A stretch of DNA of 64,000 nucleotides from Legionella beliardensis (lineage in GTDB: Bacteria; Pseudomonadota; Gammaproteobacteria; Legionellales; Legionellaceae). The translations under genes and the position numbers were made by a program. Below the pieces are notes generated by a model that saw only the letters and a program-made list of their open reading frames with translations, had not been told where the DNA came from and made no database searches. How positions within the stretch are numbered: position 1 is the first letter of the stretch; each line of letters begins with the position of its first letter. Location: the NCBI RefSeq assembly GCF_900452395.1, contig NZ_UGNV01000001.1, forward strand, positions 2,133,501-2,197,500. The letters run 5' to 3'. This document shows positions 59,051 to 64,000 of the stretch, in pieces.

Positions 59051-60315
59051 TGCCACGCATTGCCATTCTAGGTGGTGGTTTTGCAGGACTTTGTGCTGCC
59101 CAGAGACTTAGCAATAAACAAAATCAGATCTTTATCATTGACAATTATTGGCTAAATGCCAATAAAAGGCGCGGCATACCCCAAGCTAATCATCTGCATA
59201 TTTTATTATTAGAAGGCCAGAGGCTCTTAGAAAAATTATTTCCAGGAATTTTAAACGAATTACTCGCCGCAGGTGCCCAGCTTGTTGATTGGTCTGCAGA
59301 TACTTATTGGCAAGGACCTTATGGTAAATACCCACAATATACGTCTGACTTTAAAACACTTCTTTTTAGCCGCCAATTATTGGATAAAATTCTTTATCAG
59401 CGCATTATCAATGCCAATTCATTCGTATTAATACAAGGTAAAGTGACCCGCTTAATCATCGATAAGAAAAGGATTATGGCAATAAATTATCGCAACGAGC
59501 AAGGTTGCTATCAATTAGAAGCAGATTTATTTATTGAATGCCGAGGTCGTGGCTCAAACTTATCGCAGCTTCTAGCAGAGCAATCCTTACCAGTAAAAAA
59601 TAAAATGGTAAGAAATACCTTACAATATCTTTCTTTTAAGTTACCCAAAGATCAGGTGAGACTAACAAATTGTAAGCAATTTTATCTGCAGGCAGATAAA
59701 GTGCATAACCCATTAGGATTTGTCATTTCACCCATAGAAAATAATGATTACATACTAACTTTTATCTCAACTATCAAGGACGCTTTTAAAAATATAAAAA
59801 CCTTAAATGATTTGCTACTGCTCTATCAACACCCAGAGCTTAATAAGCTACTCGACCCTAACTTAAAACCAGTAAAATTTAGCCTCTTCCACAACCTCAT
59901 TAATCAAAAAAAATACTTTAGCAGGCTTAAATTAGCTAATTTATTAGTGCTGGGCGATGCGTTGTGTTACTTAAATCCTGTGTATGGACAAGGTATGACT
60001 GTTGCCTTAAAACAAGTATTTACTCTGAATAGTCACTTAAAGAAACCCCACTTTAAGCAACAAAAGCAAATTGAGCAACAGCATAAAATACCTTGGATTT
60101 TAGCGACAAGCGAAGATTTGCGTTGGCAAACCAACAAGTCCGTGCTGATCTGGTGTTTAAATAAATTGTTTAGTTTATGGTTAAGTAACGCCACTAAAAA
60201 CTCGTGGTTTCACCTTTGGTTTTTGAAAATATTACATATGCATTTTCAAACACAATCCAAAATTTTGCCACTCCATTTGGAAAAACAGAATGCTAATCCT
60301 ACATCAATACCCTAG
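59050..60315 (+). CDS. FAD-dependent monooxygenase
   Basis: 421 residues, GTG start sharing one base with the previous stop. N-terminal dinucleotide fold ILGGGFAGLCAAQRL (about residues 5-19), a GIPQANHLHILLLEGQ block typical of the UbiH/halogenase-like flavin monooxygenases, and the FAD ribityl motif LGDALCYLNPVYGQGM (Gly302, Asp303). The lysine marking flavin halogenases is not seen. An epoxidase, hydroxylase or reductase acting on the terpenoid is a reasonable inference. Its end overlaps the next gene by 26 bases. Confidence 0.88.
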   Translation: MPRIAILGGGFAGLCAAQRLSNKQNQIFIIDNYWLNANKRRGIPQANHLHILLLEGQRLLEKLFPGILNELLAAGAQLVDWSADTYWQGPYGKYPQYTSDFKTLLFSRQLLDKILYQRIINANSFVLIQGKVTRLIIDKKRIMAINYRNEQGCYQLEADLFIECRGRGSNLSQLLAEQSLPVKNKMVRNTLQYLSFKLPKDQVRLTNCKQFYLQADKVHNPLGFVISPIENNDYILTFISTIKDAFKNIKTLNDLLLLYQHPELNKLLDPNLKPVKFSLFHNLINQKKYFSRLKLANLLVLGDALCYLNPVYGQGMTVALKQVFTLNSHLKKPHFKQQKQIEQQHKIPWILATSEDLRWQTNKSVLIWCLNKLFSLWLSNATKNSWFHLWFLKILHMHFQTQSKILPLHLEKQNANPTSIP

Positions 60316-60967
60316 TGTTTGGGGCCTACCTAGCTTATCGCCTTTTTGCATTAAAGTTGAAGCTTACCTCAAAATGACAGCCCTTCCCTATCAGGTTGTC
60401 ATACAAAATAACCCTAAGCGTGGCCCAAAAGGTAAATTTCCGGTGTTAGAAGATAAAGGAAAGTTGATTCCTGACTCTTCTTTTATTATTGATTACTTAA
60501 ATAAACAATATAATCCTTCCATGGCAATTCTTGATCCCGCGGCGCTCGGAATGCAACGCCTAATTGAAGAACATCTCTACTTTATTATTCTTTATTCAAG
60601 ATGGGTGGATAAGAAAGGTATTAAGATCATTTATTCTGATTTTTCTGGCTTTTTTCCAAAACCTATTGCTTTTCTCGCTTTGACTTGGATTAGGAAACAA
60701 TTAACTAAACAAGCCATCATGCAAGGCATTGCGAGACATAGCAAGGAAGAAGTTTATGCTCAAGGCGTACAAGATATTGCTGCAGTGGCCGCATGGCTAG
60801 GCAATAAAACCTATTGCCTAGGTAAAGAGCTTAACGCAATTGATGCTACTGTTTATGCCTTTATGAGAACAATACAATTAAGTCCCTTAGAAAATCCTTT
60901 AAAAGATGCACTACAAGCGCATCCTAATTTAATAGATTATTGTGATCGTATTAGTCTGAATTGGTAA
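60290..60967 (+). CDS. Glutathione S-transferase-like protein
   Basis: 225 residues: thioredoxin-like N-terminal domain (HQYPSVWGLPSLSPFCIKVE, FPVLEDKGKLIPDSSFIIDYL) and all-helical C-terminal domain with a DATVYAF motif, like the metaxin/FAXDC-type bacterial GSTs. It lies in the last position of the permease / P450 / terpene / FAD cluster and overlaps the FAD gene, so co-translation is likely. It may detoxify an epoxide or conjugate the product; a general detoxifying GST is the alternative. Confidence 0.85.
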   Translation: MLILHQYPSVWGLPSLSPFCIKVEAYLKMTALPYQVVIQNNPKRGPKGKFPVLEDKGKLIPDSSFIIDYLNKQYNPSMAILDPAALGMQRLIEEHLYFIILYSRWVDKKGIKIIYSDFSGFFPKPIAFLALTWIRKQLTKQAIMQGIARHSKEEVYAQGVQDIAAVAAWLGNKTYCLGKELNAIDATVYAFMRTIQLSPLENPLKDALQAHPNLIDYCDRISLNW

Positions 60968-61007
60968 TTAATTATACAATAAGGTATCTACATAAATAGG
61001 TTAGCAA

Positions 61008-61158
61008 AAGTGGCCTTGATACAGCCCAAAAGGCCGAAACCTGGGTTTCACTTCACTACCCAGACTACTTGCTGCTTAGTATGAAATAAATTACACCTAA
61101 ATTACCGCGGCTTGCGCAGTATCCAGTGAAGTGGCACTAGGGGGTATGGATCAAGCCC
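61008..61158. repeat. Degenerate copy of the ccttgat repeat family
   Basis: The spacer between the GST-like gene and sugE starts with gtggccttgatacagccc, similar to the arms of the fdh-flanking repeats. It includes a short ctgggt / acccag hairpin and ends with atggatcaagcccc. Relatively GC-rich; no gene. Decayed element by inference. Confidence 0.45.
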
Positions 61159-61177
61159 CAGTATTTTGAACTAGTGA

Positions 61178-61498
61178 TTAAGCGTGATTAGTTAATTTTA
61201 AACCTAAAATAGCTACAATAATGAGCAAAATACAACCAATCCTTATTAAGGTAGCTGGCTCACCAAGAAAATATAAGCCATAAATAACTGTTCCTACTGC
61301 ACCAATTCCCGTCCAAACAGCATAAGCGGTTCCAATAGGCAATTCTTTTAAAGCTTGTGAAAGCAATAAGAAGCTTATTAACATGGCAGATAAGGTCATT
61401 ATAGAGGGATACAATTTGGTAAAACCTTCGGTGTATTTTAATCCTACCGCCCATACCACTTCAAAAGCACCAGCAAGTAATAAATAAATCCAAGCCAT
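61178..61498 (-). CDS. sugE: SMR-family guanidinium exporter (Gdx/SugE)
   Basis: 106 residues, four membrane helices, functioning as a dual-topology dimer. Residues that mark the Gdx subtype are all present: Glu13, Trp16, Ser42, Tyr59 and Trp62 ([26 protein letters not shown]). Gdx proteins exchange guanidinium for protons. I see no convincing guanidine riboswitch (ACGR-loop hairpin pair or ykkC fold) upstream, only a good ribosome site (AGGAG). Confidence 0.93.
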   Translation of the reverse strand: MAWIYLLLAGAFEVVWAVGLKYTEGFTKLYPSIMTLSAMLISFLLLSQALKELPIGTAYAVWTGIGAVGTVIYGLYFLGEPATLIRIGCILLIIVAILGLKLTNHA

Positions 61499-61731
61499 AC
61501 TATCTCCTACTAAACTAAACCTTAATAACCGAAATATCGCAGTTTATTAATAATACAAGCTACCATGTAAACTAGAATTGAGCCACGTATTTCCGAGATA
61601 AATCGAAAACAAGCAGGGTAATTTTAAACCTTAGCTAAAATTATGCGACTTTCTCAAAGTCAAGACTGTTTTTTTAATTTATTTCTGATTATCATTGCAA
61701 GAAATACCTCTCTAATTCATCAAGAAAAAGT

Positions 61732-61740
61732 TGTGGATAA
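61732..61740 (-). promoter_or_regulatory. Single DnaA box
   Basis: tgtggataa, the complement of ttatccaca, stands alone in the 446 bp gap between sugE and gltX, 108 bases from the paired boxes at 61848-61870. Confidence 0.45.
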
Positions 61741-61847
61741 CTTTTCTATCTTTCTTTTCTTATTAGTCAATATTTAAACTACTTAGTAAGTAACTCCTTG
61801 TTTTATATCTACTTAATCGATTTATTTAAAACTTGTCGTTTAAATGC

Positions 61848-61870
61848 TTATCCACAAAAACTGTGGATAA
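61848..61870. promoter_or_regulatory. Head-to-head DnaA boxes downstream of gltX
   Basis: ttatccaca (61848-61856) and tgtggataa (61862-61870) form a perfect 10 bp stem (with flanking c/g) and 5-base loop, in the AT-rich 61499-61944 gap. Three perfect boxes in 140 bp is more than expected by chance. No open frame or recognisable RNA gene is present. As RNA the hairpin could also act at the gltX 3' end. Confidence 0.55.
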
Positions 61871-61944
61871 GCTTGTGCATAGAGCTATAAAATCCTTGTG
61901 GCTAAAGAGGTTAGCCTTTTGTTCAAGCTTTAACAACTTACAGC

Positions 61945-63363
61945 CTAATTTTGGTTACTCGCGGCACGTTCTTTGATGCGCTCTAGGGCATAATGAAGAC
62001 GAAATAATGTTCGGGTTTTACCAATTAAGGCAATCGTTGCATCAATGGCGGGCGACATGCTTATGCCGGTCACAGCAACGCGTAATGGTTGGCCAATTTT
62101 ACTCATATTTATATTAAATTCAGCGCTAACATCATTAATGGCATGTTGAATAGTTTCGGCAGCCCAATCGGTTTCTTGTTGTAATCGTTCATATAAGCGC
62201 TGCAATGGCTCTAAAACAACCGGGCGAAGATGTTTTTTAATGGCATCCTCATCGTATTCAATGACATCTTGATAAAAATAACGACTTTTCTCAGCCATTT
62301 CGACTAATGTTTTACAGCGATCAGCCTGAAGTATAACGACTTTATCTAATGAAGGCCCTTCTGAAATATTAATACCTAAATGTTGAAAGTGTCCTAATAG
62401 AGCTTGGGCCACTTCGGAGGGCGAATCGGCTTTTAAATAGTGTTGGTTTAACCAATATAATTTTTCATAATTAAAACTAGCCACGCCTCGACTCACGTTG
62501 GCTAAATCAAAATGTTGGATCATTTCCTGGGCGCTAAATATTTCCTGATCACCATAAGACCAACCTAAACGCACCAAATAATTAAGAAGTGCGTGCGGCA
62601 GTATGCCCTGCTCTTTAAATTGCAGCACACTAACAGCTCCATGACGTTTTGATAAACGTTTACCATCATCACCTAAAATCATCGGCAAATGAGCAAAGAT
62701 AGGAATAGGTGCATTTAACGCTTTAAATAAGTTAATTTGTCGAGGAGTATTATTGATGTGATCATCACCACGAATGACATGAGTTATCTCCATGTCCCAA
62801 TCATCGATTACCACCGCAAAATTATAAGTTGGGTGACCATCTGAACGAATTAATATTAAATCATCTAATTCACTATTTTCTACTTGAATATCGCCATAGA
62901 CCTCATCTTTAAAAGCAACCGTACCTGTGGCTGGGTTTTTGAATCGAATAACAAACGGCTCATTAGTAGGCGCTAAGTTTAAATCACGGCAGTGGCCATC
63001 ATAACGCGGCTTTTCTTTTGCTGCTAATTGCTTTTCCCGTAGTTGCTCGAGACGCTCCTTTGAGCATACACAACGATACGCTAAATTTAACGATAACAAC
63101 TGGTTTGCAATTTCATGATACCTATCATATCGATTTGTTTGATAAATAGGGCCTAAATCATAATCCATACCCAACCAGGCTAACCCATCAAGAATTGCTT
63201 GTACTGATTCCTGCGTAGAACGCTCCTGGTCAGTGTCTTCAACCCGTAATACGAATTGGCCCTGATGCTTGCGAGCATACAACCATGAAAACAAGGCGGT
63301 TCTGACACCACCAACATGTAAAAAGCCTGTGGGACTTGGGGCAAAACGCGTTCTAACAACCAT
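61945..63363 (-). CDS. gltX: Glutamyl-tRNA synthetase
   Basis: Class Ib synthetase, 472 residues. HIGH-type motif APSPTGFLHVGGVRTALF (residues 8-25), a Cys-containing insertion (RCVCSKERL), KMSKS equivalent KLSKRHG, and C-terminal anticodon-binding helices. Legionella has gltX next to the letS-type kinase gene, consistent with the right-hand neighbour. Divergent spacer of 142 bp to it. Confidence 0.96.
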   Translation of the reverse strand: MVVRTRFAPSPTGFLHVGGVRTALFSWLYARKHQGQFVLRVEDTDQERSTQESVQAILDGLAWLGMDYDLGPIYQTNRYDRYHEIANQLLSLNLAYRCVCSKERLEQLREKQLAAKEKPRYDGHCRDLNLAPTNEPFVIRFKNPATGTVAFKDEVYGDIQVENSELDDLILIRSDGHPTYNFAVVIDDWDMEITHVIRGDDHINNTPRQINLFKALNAPIPIFAHLPMILGDDGKRLSKRHGAVSVLQFKEQGILPHALLNYLVRLGWSYGDQEIFSAQEMIQHFDLANVSRGVASFNYEKLYWLNQHYLKADSPSEVAQALLGHFQHLGINISEGPSLDKVVILQADRCKTLVEMAEKSRYFYQDVIEYDEDAIKKHLRPVVLEPLQRLYERLQQETDWAAETIQHAINDVSAEFNINMSKIGQPLRVAVTGISMSPAIDATIALIGKTRTLFRLHYALERIKERAASNQN

Positions 63364-63505
63364 TGAAAAAGCTCCATTGTAAGCAGGAAAATATTCGGGC
63401 TATAATAGCTGACTTTATATCTAACGAAAAGCCAACTCAATGTATTGCCAATTTTATAAAAACTATGCAAGAAGCACTTTTTTTATTTAGCGGCGGTTAT
63501 TAACT

Positions 63506-64000
63506 ATGAAAGGCTTAAGCATTAAATATCAGCTTCGCCTTACTACTTTAATCCCGGTTTTTGTTGTCGCGTTGTTATTTGCTGTTTTTTATAACGGATA
63601 ATTTAACAAAGATTTAAGTCAGCATATGTTCCGCTTAGGCGAAGCTTATATTCGACAGCTTCTACCCGCAGCCCAATTAGCCATGATGCGTAATGACAGG
63701 CGTACGCTACAAGGACTCATTAATGCCTCTACCATAAACCCTGAAGTAATAGCACTTGCTTTTTATGACGGTGATGGTCATTTAATGGCCTATCGCGGCG
63801 GTAAGCACTCTATTCATACGCCGTTTAAGCCACCCGAATTTACAGGGGACTACATTGAAAGCAAACAGATTGAGCCTTATACAATTAATTTTGTAGCGCC
63901 CATTACCATTTCAAAATTTAACCTTTATTCAACTACAACCTTTAAGCGTGCGCCGGATTATATTCCTTTACAGGCAGATGACATTCTTGGCTGGTTATCA
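63506..64000 (+). pseudogene. letS: LetS/BarA-type sensor kinase, start of gene with in-frame stop
   Basis: The frame begins MKGLSIKYQLRLTLIPVFVV (first membrane segment at about 10-28) and then meets TAA at 63596-63598 after FYNG. The same frame continues open to the window edge (LSQHMFRLGEAYIRQLLPAA, then RNDRRTLQGLINASTINPEV), which is the periplasmic sensor region of LetS/BarA kinases. A Gln-to-stop change (CAA to TAA) would explain it. Kinase domains lie beyond the edge. Restart at a downstream ATG would lose the first membrane helix. LetS/LetA governs the switch to transmissive phase in Legionella, so a true stop would matter; a base-calling error is an alternative. Confidence 0.65.

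Noticed and set aside
61499-61600. Guanidine riboswitch upstream of sugE
   Set aside because: No pair of ACGR-loop hairpins or ykkC-like core is readable on the minus strand before the start codon.
61700-61944. Chromosomal origin oriC
   Set aside because: Only three DnaA boxes, no dnaA, dnaN, gidA or parA neighbours, so not enough to call an origin.

Overview
The window reads as a chromosomal segment of an AT-rich gammaproteobacterium of the order Legionellales, most likely Legionella or a close relative. The reasons are an isolated gspL-gspM pair of a type II secretion system split over several loci, a fleS-fleR pair, a letS/barA-type sensor kinase gene beside gltX, NrdA with two ATP-cones, and many Legionella-like protein sequences. 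Most of the content is housekeeping. There is no prophage, CRISPR array, rRNA operon or intact IS element.

Left part (1-16.9 kb): ribF-ileS (ileS runs off the left edge), then queA / a degenerate tgt-like gene / yajC-secD-secF, the ABC-F gene yheS, and lepA-lepB-DUF4845-rnc. Where era normally follows rnc there is an amidohydrolase gene broken by one nonsense codon. Then comes mltB. Middle (17-30 kb): gspL-gspM, a SPOR lipoprotein, a dGTPase, a tRNA-Ala/Glu/Glu operon with a near-consensus promoter, several small genes, and nrdA-nrdB behind two NrdR boxes and a DnaA box. An ArsC-like gene and an NAD-dependent formate dehydrogenase follow, the latter bracketed by two copies of one palindromic repeat.

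Right-middle (30-54.6 kb): kup, a phosphoribosyltransferase / alpha-beta hydrolase / erythromycin-esterase-like operon, two co-transcribed genes of unknown function, mpl, yhdP, fleS-fleR, and ftsK-lolA-rarA facing away from trxB-aat-infA. pmbA is convergent with infA.

Right part (54.6-64 kb): a phosphodiester glycosidase-family gene, then a tight same-strand cluster of an APC permease, a cytochrome P450, a small class I terpene-synthase-like protein (DDFVD plus an NSE-type motif), an FAD monooxygenase and a glutathione-transferase-like protein. This looks like a small uncharacterised terpenoid pathway and is the most interesting accessory locus here. It is followed by a Gdx-type guanidinium exporter, a non-coding stretch with paired DnaA boxes, gltX, and the start of a LetS/BarA-type kinase that has an in-frame stop after 30 codons.

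Two genes (the amidohydrolase and the LetS-like gene) carry single in-frame stops, and the tgt-like gene has lost catalytic motifs. This suggests some ongoing gene decay, or in the first two cases base-calling errors. All identifications come from reading the sequence and from memory of the families. No database search was run.
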